DNA of 64,000 nucleotides from Dysgonomonas sp. 25 (GCF_010501075.1 NZ_QVMN01000009.1:1-64000); one strand, 5' to 3'. Shown: positions 53,300 through 61,860, counted from the first letter of the stretch. The notes: a model not told the origin generated them from the sequence alone. Translations and numbers: made by a program.

Positions 53300-53572
53300 A
53301 TGACAAAAGCTGATATTATTAGTAAAATCTCCGGGAATACAGGAATAGATAAAAATGCAGTGACAAAAATTGTAGAAACACTTATGTTGACAATTAAAGA
53401 TTCTCTTGCTCGCAATAAGAATGTGTACCTTAGAGGTTTCGGAAGCTTTGTCGTCAAGCATAGAGCTGAAAAGCCTGCGCGTAATATTAGTAAAAATACG
53501 ACTATTATTATCCCTGCCCACGATATCCCTGCTTTCAAAGCATCGAAAGCTTTTACTATAGACAAAAAATAA
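53300..53572 (+). CDS. HU/IHF-family DNA-binding protein
   Basis: A 90-aa protein with MTKADIISKISGNTGIDKNAV, the GFGSFVVKHRAEKPARNISK arm region and FKASKAF near the end, typical of HU/IHF. It bends DNA and may serve the relaxosome or recombination. It lies 16 bp after the PAPS-reductase-like gene. Confidence 0.92.
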   Translation: MTKADIISKISGNTGIDKNAVTKIVETLMLTIKDSLARNKNVYLRGFGSFVVKHRAEKPARNISKNTTIIIPAHDIPAFKASKAFTIDKK

Positions 53573-53719
53573 CAGGGCAAATCATCTTTTTTTATAAAAT
53601 GTATCGCTTAATCCACCGGTGATACATACTCTATTCACACAAACATTTCATGGATAACTTATAAAATACTTTATAAGAAAGATTCATAATCCCGTCATTT
53701 TATTTCATTTAGCGAAACT

Positions 53720-53828
53720 ATGATGTGTCCTTGACGGATGCAACAAGGTCAGGCATTGTTTTGGATAAAATCTCCACCCTAAAGGGTTGTATTTTACCCA
53801 AAAACCTTGTTTTTCCGCGACACATCAT
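53720..53828 (+). promoter_or_regulatory. Nested-stem leader element, copy F
   Basis: P1 is ATGATGTGTC (53720-53729) with 53819-53828, 10 bp perfect. P2 is AACAAGGT (53742-53749) with 53804-53811. P3 is TTTTGGATAAAAT (53759-53771) with 53791-53803, one mismatch. The loop is a small ACCC/GGGT hairpin with ATCTCC and TTGTAT flanks. The next gene starts at 53863. Confidence 0.8.
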
Positions 53829-53862
53829 TTTCCGGCTACTGAAATTATAAAATGACAGCATT

Positions 53863-54081
53863 ATGAAAAGATTCTTATTATCAGGGATGATCCCATTAGG
53901 ATTGATTGCTCTCGTGTATTTTATTATACAAGGACAGTTGCAAGGAATACCGGTATATATTGTGCTAGCTATACTCGGTTTGGGTATTATTAAAAAAGCC
54001 ATCAGACTGGCACTTGATGTACTGTCGCTTTCTTTAAAAATAATACTGTTTGTAATCGTATTAACCACCATTATAATATAA
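53863..54081 (+). CDS. Small membrane protein
   Basis: A 72-aa protein with two or three hydrophobic helices (MIPLGLIALVYFIIQG, YIVLAILGLGIIKK, IILFVIVLTTIII). First gene after leader copy F, so the leader family also precedes a membrane protein. Function unknown. Confidence 0.7.
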   Translation: MKRFLLSGMIPLGLIALVYFIIQGQLQGIPVYIVLAILGLGIIKKAIRLALDVLSLSLKIILFVIVLTTIII

Positions 54082-54092
54082 TATCAAGGACT

Positions 54093-54566
54093 ATGAAAGA
54101 AGATTTAATGTTTTGCGGTTTGGGTAATGGTATCAGTGTTGCTGACAGAAACCGCGAGGAACATAACGATTATATGATGGTGGCGCATATAGGTTACAAT
54201 AGAAAGATAACTTATTATGATAAAAAACTATCGCAGGATGCAATCCATAGTATAGAATACTATGCCAAATATGAGAATTCATCCGCTTCCGTCACCCAAT
54301 CTTACCCTGTACTGAAGCCTGTTTTATTTTCAAAGATGGATGTAACCGAGCTTAAAAAATTATTTGAAACGAAATTAACTAATCGGTTTGAAAATCTTAA
54401 GATTGAAGTTGCCGCTTATTCCAAAGACGAAAGAGTCGTAGTCTTCACGACAGAAGAAGCATGTCATTTTTTACAGCAATATTACAGGTATATGCATACA
54501 GAAAGTAAAAGACTAATTTACCGTTGGGTATTTATCATGTATGACAGAGGAAATACAAATTATTAA
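54093..54566 (+). CDS. Conserved ICE protein of unknown function
   Basis: A 157-aa protein whose opening (MKEDLMFCGLGNGISVADRN, then EEHNDYMMVAHIGYN and a tyrosine-rich IEYYAKYE) is frequent in Bacteroides conjugative elements. No domain name is known to me. It is 11 bp after the membrane-protein gene. Confidence 0.75.
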   Translation: MKEDLMFCGLGNGISVADRNREEHNDYMMVAHIGYNRKITYYDKKLSQDAIHSIEYYAKYENSSASVTQSYPVLKPVLFSKMDVTELKKLFETKLTNRFENLKIEVAAYSKDERVVVFTTEEACHFLQQYYRYMHTESKRLIYRWVFIMYDRGNTNY

Positions 54567-54586
54567 TTATAACAAAATATAAAGCA

Positions 54587-54745
54587 ATGAAAACATCAGA
54601 TTTATTAAAGAAAATAGAGGAGACTTTCCATCAAAAATTGGAAGACAAGACCGGCTGGGGCAGGAATGAAATCAAACAGGCCTATCAATCAGCAGTTAAT
54701 GAAGTATTATTGGAAATTGCAAACAAAGTGATAAAAGATGAATAA
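54587..54745 (+). CDS. Small helical protein, 52 aa
   Basis: A 52-codon frame, MKTSDLLKKIEETFHQKLED through LLEIANKVIKDE, starts 20 bp after the previous stop. It is highly helical and charged, and includes a TGWGRNEIKQAY turn. Small proteins like this are common in such elements. Function unknown. Confidence 0.6.
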   Translation: MKTSDLLKKIEETFHQKLEDKTGWGRNEIKQAYQSAVNEVLLEIANKVIKDE

Positions 54746-54798
54746 AGGAACGTATTTTCTAATATAAACCTACTATTAGAATTCTAAAAATCAAAGAT

Positions 54799-55212
54799 AT
54801 GAACTATAAAGAAAAGACACTGGAGGAATTAGATTCTCTCACAATTGAATACATCAAGCGTCATCGTGATTTAGGGGGAAGTTCAGAGTTCGACACTTCC
54901 ATAAATGATATTTCGAGGGCAAAGATCGAGAAATTTAAGGAAGTAAACGGAAAATGCTATTTAGGGAATATAAATCATTATGATATTGACAGACGAAATC
55001 CGGATATTAAGCTGGTAGAATATGAGGGCCAGCTTATCTACAATTTCCAATATTCATTTGTCATCCCTTGTGAAGATGAAACTGTCATCCGGCTCATCAA
55101 TGAATACAACAGAGAAAAAAAAGAATTTGACTGCCGCCTGCTAATGAAGGAAATTGAAGAGATAAATAACCGCATAGAGGAGTTAGGCGGAGAATTCCTT
55201 TTCTGGAGCTAA
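54799..55212 (+). CDS. Hypothetical ICE protein
   Basis: A 137-aa charged protein (MNYKEKTLEELDSLTIEYIK) ending in helical repeats with EIEEINNRIEELGGEF. Probably a coiled-coil protein. No family recognised. It follows the small helical gene by 53 bp. Confidence 0.6.
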   Translation: MNYKEKTLEELDSLTIEYIKRHRDLGGSSEFDTSINDISRAKIEKFKEVNGKCYLGNINHYDIDRRNPDIKLVEYEGQLIYNFQYSFVIPCEDETVIRLINEYNREKKEFDCRLLMKEIEEINNRIEELGGEFLFWS

Positions 55213-55250
55213 GTGATTAATAAAGTGATAACTATTTTAAAATACACATT

Positions 55251-55817
55251 ATGTTATACAGAGTATTAAAAGAAGATTACAAGTTTGAATTCATACATTA
55301 TGGTATATTGGAAGTTCCTAAAGGAACAGCTGTCGACTACAAGGTAGCCGGAGACCATGAGTTTGCATACTTCCCCTTGTCGGAATATGATTGGATAGAT
55401 GAAAAATATCCGGATCAGAGTAAAGAGCTGAAAGCAGATGCTATTAGAAATAAAATTATGATTCCCAAAGAGCAACTTACTTTAACAGTGAGAGTCCGCT
55501 TTATTTACGACAATTCCGGCTATTGCCGGGATATTTATAAAGCTATTAATGGTGAACATAAGTACTGCCGTATGGAATCGAGGAGTGACGATAGAGTAGA
55601 ATGGCTTACAGTAACCCCTGATTGGGAAGAACCAAATTGTCCTTTACGTACAGATATGCTTATTCAGGTTGTCGATGAAAATGGGAAAGTTATTATAACC
55701 GAACAACAAGAAAAAATAGACGGAGAGTACCGAAGTGAGAAGCGCTATCCATTCTCATGGGAAAAGACTGTAGATTTAGAAATACACGAATTGATTAGTA
55801 AAATCTACGGTCTTTAA
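55251..55817 (+). CDS. Hypothetical ICE protein
   Basis: A 188-aa acidic protein (MLYRVLKEDYKFEFIHYGIL) with no export signal and no recognised family. It lies before a terminator, so it ends a transcription unit. Confidence 0.6.
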   Translation: MLYRVLKEDYKFEFIHYGILEVPKGTAVDYKVAGDHEFAYFPLSEYDWIDEKYPDQSKELKADAIRNKIMIPKEQLTLTVRVRFIYDNSGYCRDIYKAINGEHKYCRMESRSDDRVEWLTVTPDWEEPNCPLRTDMLIQVVDENGKVIITEQQEKIDGEYRSEKRYPFSWEKTVDLEIHELISKIYGL

Positions 55818-55841
55818 TTAGTATAGACCAAAAAATCATTT

Positions 55842-55868
55842 ATCCGGGCTTTATAGTCCGGATTTTTC
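55842..55868 (+). terminator. Rho-independent terminator
   Basis: A stem ATCCGG (55842-55847) with CCGGAT (55858-55863), 10-nt loop, followed by TTTTTCTTT. It closes the unit ending at 55817. Confidence 0.75.
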
Positions 55869-55885
55869 TTTAAAAAAAGAACATT

Positions 55886-56197
55886 ATGAAACCAATAAAA
55901 TTTGATGAAGTAGAAGATTTCGAAGCTGTTACAATCAATGGTTTAAAAGCATTATATACACCGATGCGAGTCGACAGGCAAAGTATCCCTGGAAATCTTT
56001 ATACCTATGATATCAGAAGTTCCGATGATGAGCCTCATGCTACCATAGAATCCTTTGTTTGGGTAGACCATCAGGCTACTATTATTACAGACAAGGAAAT
56101 CAAGATGCTTAAAGAAGGCTGTACCGATGTGGAATCCTTCGGCTATGAAGATAACCTTTCGGATGACGATTGGAGACAAGCTTTTATAAACAGATAA
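55886..56197 (+). CDS. LPD28-like domain protein
   Basis: A 103-aa protein whose pattern VTINGLKALYTPMRVDRQSI, LYTYDIRSSDDEP, ATIESFVWVDHQATIITDKE fits the large polyvalent protein-associated domain LPD28. Such domains occur in ICE and phage polyproteins; here it stands alone. Function unknown. Confidence 0.7.
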   Translation: MKPIKFDEVEDFEAVTINGLKALYTPMRVDRQSIPGNLYTYDIRSSDDEPHATIESFVWVDHQATIITDKEIKMLKEGCTDVESFGYEDNLSDDDWRQAFINR

Positions 56198-56211
56198 CAA
56201 ATATAATAATT

Positions 56212-56457
56212 ATGGGACAACGCTATATCTATGAAGAAAAGCAGAAACCGGGACATAATACTTCCGGATTTGGCATAATCAGGGACACATGTCCTGATAA
56301 ACCCTGGAATGATGAAATTGCAACAATATTTGGAAATAAGAATGTGCAGAAAATGCAAGATGCATTGAACCTTTATGAAGATCTCTCCAAGTTAAAGAAG
56401 AATTCCACAAAGAAGCAGATATTAAGCGTATTCGCTAAATACAATATTAAGCTATGA
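56212..56457 (+). CDS. Small protein coupled to the radical SAM gene
   Basis: An 81-aa protein with start MGQRYIYEEKQKPGHNTSGF at 56212, preferred over a longer frame that begins inside the previous gene. It overlaps the radical SAM gene by 4 bp (ATGA). It has a single cysteine (DTCPDKPWND). It could be a partner or substrate of the enzyme; this is inference. Confidence 0.6.
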   Translation: MGQRYIYEEKQKPGHNTSGFGIIRDTCPDKPWNDEIATIFGNKNVQKMQDALNLYEDLSKLKKNSTKKQILSVFAKYNIKL

Positions 56458-57152
56458 AAAATGTAAAAATACCCCGGATGTCGATAGAGATCACACGCCG
56501 GTGCAATATGAGCTGTCGCCATTGTATGAGAGGTGCGGCTCAAAATATCGACATAAAACCGGAATATATCATTAATATTCTTCGGTATGTTAAAGAAATC
56601 GGCTATCTGAACCTGACCGGCGGAGAACCGTCTATGAATATAGAAACTATCAAATTTATCCTGTTGCAATTAAAACGCAGAAAAATCCCTGTGCGGGAAT
56701 TTCAGATTATAACTAACGGTTCAAAGACATCTATGAGTGATGATTTCATAGCAATATGTTCAAAGCTATATGACTATCAGGACGAAGACTCGAATCCGGC
56801 AGAATTGGACTGTATGTTGGAAATGAGCAATGATTGTTACCATGATGATACCCATCGAAAAACAGTTTATGATAAACTATCCAGATACCCTTTTTTTTCC
56901 AACAGGTATAGGGTAAACAACCCGGAAGGAGTTCCATTAATAAAGCAGGGGCGCAGCCAGATAGGATATGAACCGATAAAGAATGATATATCCTTATATG
57001 AGGATGAAGTTTCCGATTATCTATACCTGAATGCTCATGGTTACCTGATCAGTGCCGGGGATTTAAGCTACCGGAATCAAGAAAAACATCATATCTGCCA
57101 TTCAATGGATTTCATGCACTATTTAGAAACAACCCAATCAAAATCCCTATAA
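56454..57152 (+). CDS. Radical SAM enzyme
   Basis: A 232-aa radical SAM protein. The cluster-binding cysteines are C17, C21 and C24 in TRRCNMSCRHCMRG, and a GGEP motif follows (LTGGEPSMN). The C-terminal part has one more histidine/cysteine group (HHICHSMDF) but no recognisable SPASM domain. It uses SAM to make a radical; the substrate is unknown. It lies between an 81-aa gene and a DUF4121 gene, 2 bp away from the latter. Confidence 0.88.
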   Translation: MKNVKIPRMSIEITRRCNMSCRHCMRGAAQNIDIKPEYIINILRYVKEIGYLNLTGGEPSMNIETIKFILLQLKRRKIPVREFQIITNGSKTSMSDDFIAICSKLYDYQDEDSNPAELDCMLEMSNDCYHDDTHRKTVYDKLSRYPFFSNRYRVNNPEGVPLIKQGRSQIGYEPIKNDISLYEDEVSDYLYLNAHGYLISAGDLSYRNQEKHHICHSMDFMHYLETTQSKSL

Positions 57153-57154
57153 AA

Positions 57155-58207
57155 ATGAAAACACGACGATTTTGCCCTATGTGCGGGCGTCCGGTATGCA
57201 AATCGATGCAAAAAAAGAACCCATTCCGGTGCTATAATTGCGAAAAGGATTTTAATAGCCGGGTAGTGTTACGTATAAAAGACTTACCTAAAGTCAAAAA
57301 ACGTCAACGAATTGCTTATCGGAATGAATGCCAGCATGGAGATTATCCGCATGGTTTTAAAAGACCTTATCCGAAGAATAAAAATTTTATAGGTAATAAT
57401 AATATCCATCAGGACAAATATAATATAGCGAACCTTATCCCCTTGAATGGCTCTTATCATTTAAAGCATGGTGTAAGGCAATACGATGTGGATAAAGCCA
57501 ATCGATATGTCAGTCTTATTGAAGGTAGCCGTTCGAGCAAGCATCCCAGGAACGGGGATATTATCCGTTTGACCACCAGACATGGAGACTATTACCACGA
57601 AGCCCATCTGGAAGGATTGGATGATTGCGGCTTCGAAGTCTGTGAACAACCTTACGTTCCTTTTATCTATCCGAGCGGTGATAAAAATGGAATAAGGTGT
57701 AATACCAGTGGCGGCGGATGGCTGCATATTCCACCCAAAGCTTTGAAATATGTGGGGAAGGAGGAGAAAGAGTTCTGTGATTGGGGTTGGAATGGGGCTT
57801 GCGGAGGCGGAGCTGTTCATTTTAAGGCAGAGGTCAGTGTTTGGGAATATATTCAGCCGAATGCTTTGTATGGAAAATTTTCAACTAAAGAGTGGCGGAG
57901 GATTCGTTTAGATAAGCATTCAGAGGAAAATTGGAAAAAAGACGGTTATTTATATTCCGGTAGCGGACTGGCTTTTCGCAATCAGGAGGAACTTGATGAA
58001 TTTATGAAATTGTACAAGGGAACGATATTTCAGGGAGTATGGGATAATAGTTTTATTGTTTGGTGCTACTACGAGATACAAGTTGGAGTATCACAAGAAG
58101 AATGGAATAGATTACCATATCCTGAGACAAAAAAACATACTAAAATTCATCCTGATGACAAGAGACATATTCTTTATTCTTATTTTTTTAATAAAAATAT
58201 CTATTAG
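57155..58207 (+). CDS. DUF4121-like zinc-ribbon protein
   Basis: A 350-aa protein. The N-terminal zinc ribbon has MKTRRFCPMCGRPVC and CYNCEKD. The rest has RHGDYYHEAHLEGLDDCGFE, SGGGWLHIPPKALKYVGKEE and CGGGAVHFKAEVSVWEY, the DUF4121 pattern as I recall it. These are typical of Bacteroides conjugative elements. The start is directly behind the radical SAM gene, suggesting a shared process. Function not known. Confidence 0.75.
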   Translation: MKTRRFCPMCGRPVCKSMQKKNPFRCYNCEKDFNSRVVLRIKDLPKVKKRQRIAYRNECQHGDYPHGFKRPYPKNKNFIGNNNIHQDKYNIANLIPLNGSYHLKHGVRQYDVDKANRYVSLIEGSRSSKHPRNGDIIRLTTRHGDYYHEAHLEGLDDCGFEVCEQPYVPFIYPSGDKNGIRCNTSGGGWLHIPPKALKYVGKEEKEFCDWGWNGACGGGAVHFKAEVSVWEYIQPNALYGKFSTKEWRRIRLDKHSEENWKKDGYLYSGSGLAFRNQEELDEFMKLYKGTIFQGVWDNSFIVWCYYEIQVGVSQEEWNRLPYPETKKHTKIHPDDKRHILYSYFFNKNIY

Positions 58208-58862
58208 GGAAGGAATTAAGATGCTTTTTTTGTAAACTGCTGATTGTTAGTTTTAAATTTAATTGTTTCCCTTCATTATATTATCTGTAAATATTTATAA
58301 ACCGGTTGCTATAATGTTTATATAAGTAAAAAAAAACTATATTTTGAAAATGTAAATATCTAATAATGAGCATATGTTAAAAATAAAAACTGTGTTTTGC
58401 ATGTTGGGTATTGTTTTTATAGAGAAAATACTGTATGAATTTCTTTTGAAGAATGAATTGTTAATGTTTGTGTTTGATAATCTGTATATTAACTGTTTAT
58501 TAAAAATATTTAAGAAAAAACTATTAAAAATCGGATGCTGACAACAAAATTTTACTTTCCTTTGCTTTTGGAGGTTTGTACCCAAAAGAGGATACTTTAT
58601 CACTGGAAATATACGGGATTACACATTCAATTATCAAATATTTTTTGATCTAAATATTTTTGTAAATATGGATGTAAATTCCCAAAATTACTTGAGCTAT
58701 TAATATATTAATACCAAAGGGCTTAAAATAAATGTGCATACATATAACATAAACAGATTAGAAATTGTTTTACAAAACTAAAAAATCAAATTCTTATTGT
58801 ATTTGTGTCTGTAAGCACTTTATATAACTATTATATTATTAACAATTAAAATTTTACAACCT
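58208..58862. other. AT-rich region between ICE genes and the T6SS locus
   Basis: This 655-bp stretch has very high AT and no gene I can support. It probably carries the T6SS promoter near its right end: the plus strand reads TGTATTTG at about 58798-58805 (one mismatch to TAnnTTTG), with TTG far upstream and an AT-rich leader. No repeat of the tRNA-Ile 3' end is seen here, so this is not the ICE end. Confidence 0.55.
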
Positions 58863-59255
58863 ATGGCGTTTACAGCGACATTAAATTTTGGAGGCAAAGA
58901 GTTCGACGTACTTGATTGCAGCTATTCCCTAAAAAGAGACAGAGATTCAAAAGGCCGTCCATCGTCTGACATTTACGGCGGAGAAGTGACAATCCATGTC
59001 GAATCGACAGAAGATACGTCAATATTGGAAGCAATGGCATCGTCTTATAAGCCTGTGTCAGGGAGCGTCGTGTTCAAAAAAGGTGATGAGGAAGCTAAAA
59101 TGAAAGAGCTTACTTTTGAAAACGGTTATATCATCGCATTCGAAGAATCGATCGATGTAGTCGGTTCAAGACCTATGTCTTTGAAGTTTACAGTTTCAGC
59201 TCAGGTTCTTAAGATGGGAGGAGCTCAGATCGAACAAAACTGGCCGGCAAATTAA
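58863..59255 (+). CDS. tssD: T6SS tube protein TssD (Hcp)
   Basis: A 130-aa protein, MAFTATLNFGGKEFDVLDCS, with the Bacteroidetes TssD patterns SYSLKRDRDSKGRPSSDIYG and LEAMASSYKPVSGSV. TssD hexamers stack to form the inner tube of subtype-iii T6SS. It is first in the locus, with an attenuator or terminator hairpin behind it. Two further TssD paralogs lie downstream. Confidence 0.93.
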   Translation: MAFTATLNFGGKEFDVLDCSYSLKRDRDSKGRPSSDIYGGEVTIHVESTEDTSILEAMASSYKPVSGSVVFKKGDEEAKMKELTFENGYIIAFEESIDVVGSRPMSLKFTVSAQVLKMGGAQIEQNWPAN

Positions 59256-59262
59256 AAATGAA

Positions 59263-59327
59263 GCAGATGCGGAGTGGATTTCTCCGGTTCCAGCAAAGAT
59301 CTTGAGAATCTCTCCGCCCTGCTTTCT
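59263..59327 (+). terminator. Hairpin after tssD (terminator or attenuator)
   Basis: Nested paired segments GCAG, GCGGAG and GATT (59263-59280) with AATC, CTCCGC and CTGC (59307-59322), followed by TTTCTTGTT. It would reduce transcription from hcp into the sheath genes, which suits the much higher need for tube protein. Confidence 0.6.
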
Positions 59328-59446
59328 TGTTAACATCCGGATAAAAGAAGTGTTGATGCTATAAAAGTACCAACCGGTTTTCTTTTAATATATCCGAACA
59401 CGTTTCAAAGATAACTATTTTTTATTAAATCTAAATAAATAATTCA

Positions 59447-59896
59447 ATGATAAACAATTATGAAATAGGCGGGAACGAGGTCAAACCCGATGTATCGGAG
59501 GCGATTGCTGCTATTCCTGAAAACAAAACCTTGCTAATCGAGAAACTGACAGCCGAAGAGCCTGTCAATCCGGAAGTGGTAAAGGGTTTAACTACTATCG
59601 AACAAGTCTTTGCCCATTACAAGCCGGAGAAAGAAGTTGAATTTGAAAATGCGGAAGGACAGCCTGTAACCGAAAAATTCCACTTCAATACAGTCGGTGA
59701 TTTTTCAGTAAAAAATATGACAGAACAAAGTCAATTTTTAAAAGGAATCAGTACAGAAAAAAACTTTTTTGAAAACCTTGTTAAGCAATTACGTTCCAAT
59801 AAAGTCTTGCAACGGGCTTTAGAAAATGCCGAGAGCAAAGAAGCTATGATTGAAGCTCTACAGCAAATACTGGTGGAATTAAACGAAGCAGAATAA
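59447..59896 (+). CDS. tssB: T6SS sheath protein TssB
   Basis: A 149-aa protein with NKTLLIEKLTAEEPVNPEVV, VTEKFHFNTVGDFSVKNMTE and the C-terminal helix ALQQILVELNEAE, the subtype-iii TssB pattern. TssB and TssC form the contractile sheath. It is 20 bp before tssC. Confidence 0.92.
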   Translation: MINNYEIGGNEVKPDVSEAIAAIPENKTLLIEKLTAEEPVNPEVVKGLTTIEQVFAHYKPEKEVEFENAEGQPVTEKFHFNTVGDFSVKNMTEQSQFLKGISTEKNFFENLVKQLRSNKVLQRALENAESKEAMIEALQQILVELNEAE

Positions 59897-59916
59897 CAAA
59901 ACAACAAGAGAATAAA

Positions 59917-61284
59917 ATGGCAGAAGTAAAAGAACAATCAGCAGTAGTTGAGAAATCCAAATCCGCGAAAGGAGCCGAAAAAGCACAGTTAAATGAAGCA
60001 GTCAATAAACTGGCTAAGTTCGGAGGCTTTAGTTTCCTTGAATCGTCGGTAGAAGGTATTGCCTCGATGAACCCGGAACGGGCAGCCCGAAAGAAAGCAT
60101 TTTTAAACGATAACGATAAGAAGGCATCAAGAGAAGCACTAAAGAGTAATATCAACCTTTGGATTGAGCTACTATCTTCATCAGGTAGTGTTTCTGAGAT
60201 GTTGGATAAATCCAAAGAAAGTGCGGAAAAAGCATCAGAGCTGTTAAAAGATAACCAGTTGAAGGCTGTCGAAGCTGTATATGACTTGGAAAAATCATAT
60301 CGTAATGTAATGCTTTTTTATAAGAATACAGAAGAGGAAAAACTAAAGAATATCTCTATTGTTAACGCATCTCCGGAACAAATAACTGATTTAGACAATT
60401 CACGTTTTATCGATCATGTAGCAAATGAATTGAAGCAAAATTATGATAAACTGGATTTAAGAGAAAACTATTCTCTATTGGTTATTCCGGGCTATTTGGG
60501 AAGTGCAAAAGTATTGGATAAGTGGTCTAAGATTGCTTACGACAATAAAGCATTTTTGTATACCGACTTTATGGACTTGGATCAACCTGATGATGTTGTG
60601 GAAATGTTCTATACGGCCAATCTGGCAAGTGCCGATGCATTCAAAGCCAATACCAGTATGGCTTGTAACTGGCTTATCGGACGTGGAAAATATAATGAAC
60701 TCGGTGAAGAACAGGACCTTCATGTATCGCCAGCCGCAGCATTAGCCGGGAAAGTATATAGCACACTAATGTCTCAGATTACAGCCGGTAAGAAATACGG
60801 AGGTATCAATGAAGTAGAAAGTGTTGCATTCCCATTGAAGAAAAGTGAAATTTCACAACTTGATAAGATGGGATTGATACCGATGGTCAATGAATATGGA
60901 AAAGTGATGGCTTTCTCAGGAAAAACACTATTCAATGGAGATAATCTTGGATTACAAACATATTCGGTTGTGCGTGTATTCGACTATATTATGAAAGTTT
61001 TGTTTGACTTCTTGAATCGTCGTGCATTTGAAAATTGGAGTACTAAGACAGAAAAAGACTTACGCGCACAAATTATTAAATTCCTGGATGGCGTGCAAGG
61101 CCCTGACCGTTTGATCGAGAAGTTCAAGATTGTTCGCTTTATGCGTGATCCGAATCAAAAAGACCGTATCTATCTGGATATCCATATCACTCCGTTCTTC
61201 CCTGCTAAGAGTTTTGTTATTAAACTGGACGGAACAAAAGGTGAAGAGGAGAATACCTGGAATACGGATGTGGAACAACAATAA
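59917..61284 (+). CDS. tssC: T6SS sheath protein TssC
   Basis: A 455-aa sheath protein. The VIPGYLGSAKVLDKWSKIAYD core and the basic N-terminus are typical, as are MACNWLIGRGKYNELGEE and the C-terminal IYLDIHITPFFPAKSFVIKL that pairs with TssB. It follows tssB with normal spacing. Full length for the family. Confidence 0.94.
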   Translation: MAEVKEQSAVVEKSKSAKGAEKAQLNEAVNKLAKFGGFSFLESSVEGIASMNPERAARKKAFLNDNDKKASREALKSNINLWIELLSSSGSVSEMLDKSKESAEKASELLKDNQLKAVEAVYDLEKSYRNVMLFYKNTEEEKLKNISIVNASPEQITDLDNSRFIDHVANELKQNYDKLDLRENYSLLVIPGYLGSAKVLDKWSKIAYDNKAFLYTDFMDLDQPDDVVEMFYTANLASADAFKANTSMACNWLIGRGKYNELGEEQDLHVSPAAALAGKVYSTLMSQITAGKKYGGINEVESVAFPLKKSEISQLDKMGLIPMVNEYGKVMAFSGKTLFNGDNLGLQTYSVVRVFDYIMKVLFDFLNRRAFENWSTKTEKDLRAQIIKFLDGVQGPDRLIEKFKIVRFMRDPNQKDRIYLDIHITPFFPAKSFVIKLDGTKGEEENTWNTDVEQQ

Positions 61285-61414
61285 TGAAGAGTGGACAAGT
61301 TCGATTTTTTAATTAGCATATTTGAAAATTAGCAAATTAGTATATTAATTATCAAAACAACGTTCGGCGGAGCTAATTAGCATATCGACAAATTGTAATA
61401 TAACAAAAGAGGAA

Positions 61415-61837
61415 ATGGATGGTAAAGCAACATTGCGTCTGAGAAAACCAAGCAAGGATAATACACAAAATTTATATTTTGAGAATTATGATGTCCTTCA
61501 TTGCGATTATTCTTTTAACAAAGGGATAACCAAAGAAGGTGAAGTGCGGACAGACGTATTAGGCGGAAATATTCGTGTTGCTTTACCTATGCTTCCTACT
61601 CCCGAGCTATTATCATGGGTTTTTGACGGGTATCGGAAATGCAATGGTGAAATAGCCATACATGATGGATATGAAGAATCGATGGGTAAGATCTATTTCG
61701 AAGAAGCACGCTGTATTAGTTTTCGGATGCATTACGAACCCAGTGAGGATGCAAACCGTAACGTGACTTTGCTTCTGACAATCAATGCTCAGCGTATAAT
61801 AGTTGGGCAAATGGAGTACAAAAACCGTTTTCATTAA
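61415..61837 (+). CDS. Second TssD (Hcp) paralog
   Basis: A 140-aa protein (MDGKATLRLRKPSKDNTQNL). It shares the YDVLHCDYSFNKGITKEGEV and DVLGGNIRVAL layout of TssD and the closing FRMHYEPSEDANRNVTLLLT. Divergent from the first copy. Extra Hcp copies can carry or bind effectors, so this may be a cargo-bearing variant. Confidence 0.82.
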   Translation: MDGKATLRLRKPSKDNTQNLYFENYDVLHCDYSFNKGITKEGEVRTDVLGGNIRVALPMLPTPELLSWVFDGYRKCNGEIAIHDGYEESMGKIYFEEARCISFRMHYEPSEDANRNVTLLLTINAQRIIVGQMEYKNRFH

Positions 61838-61860
61838 TCCGAACAAACCAAAACGATACA

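Noticed and set aside
58337-58603. Minus-strand 88-aa frame in the AT-rich gap
   Set aside because: Its asparagine/isoleucine/phenylalanine-rich composition is what random AT-rich DNA gives; no motif or operon context.
58208-58862. Right ICE end before the T6SS
   Set aside because: No copy of the tRNA-Ile 3' end or other direct repeat of the left end could be found there.
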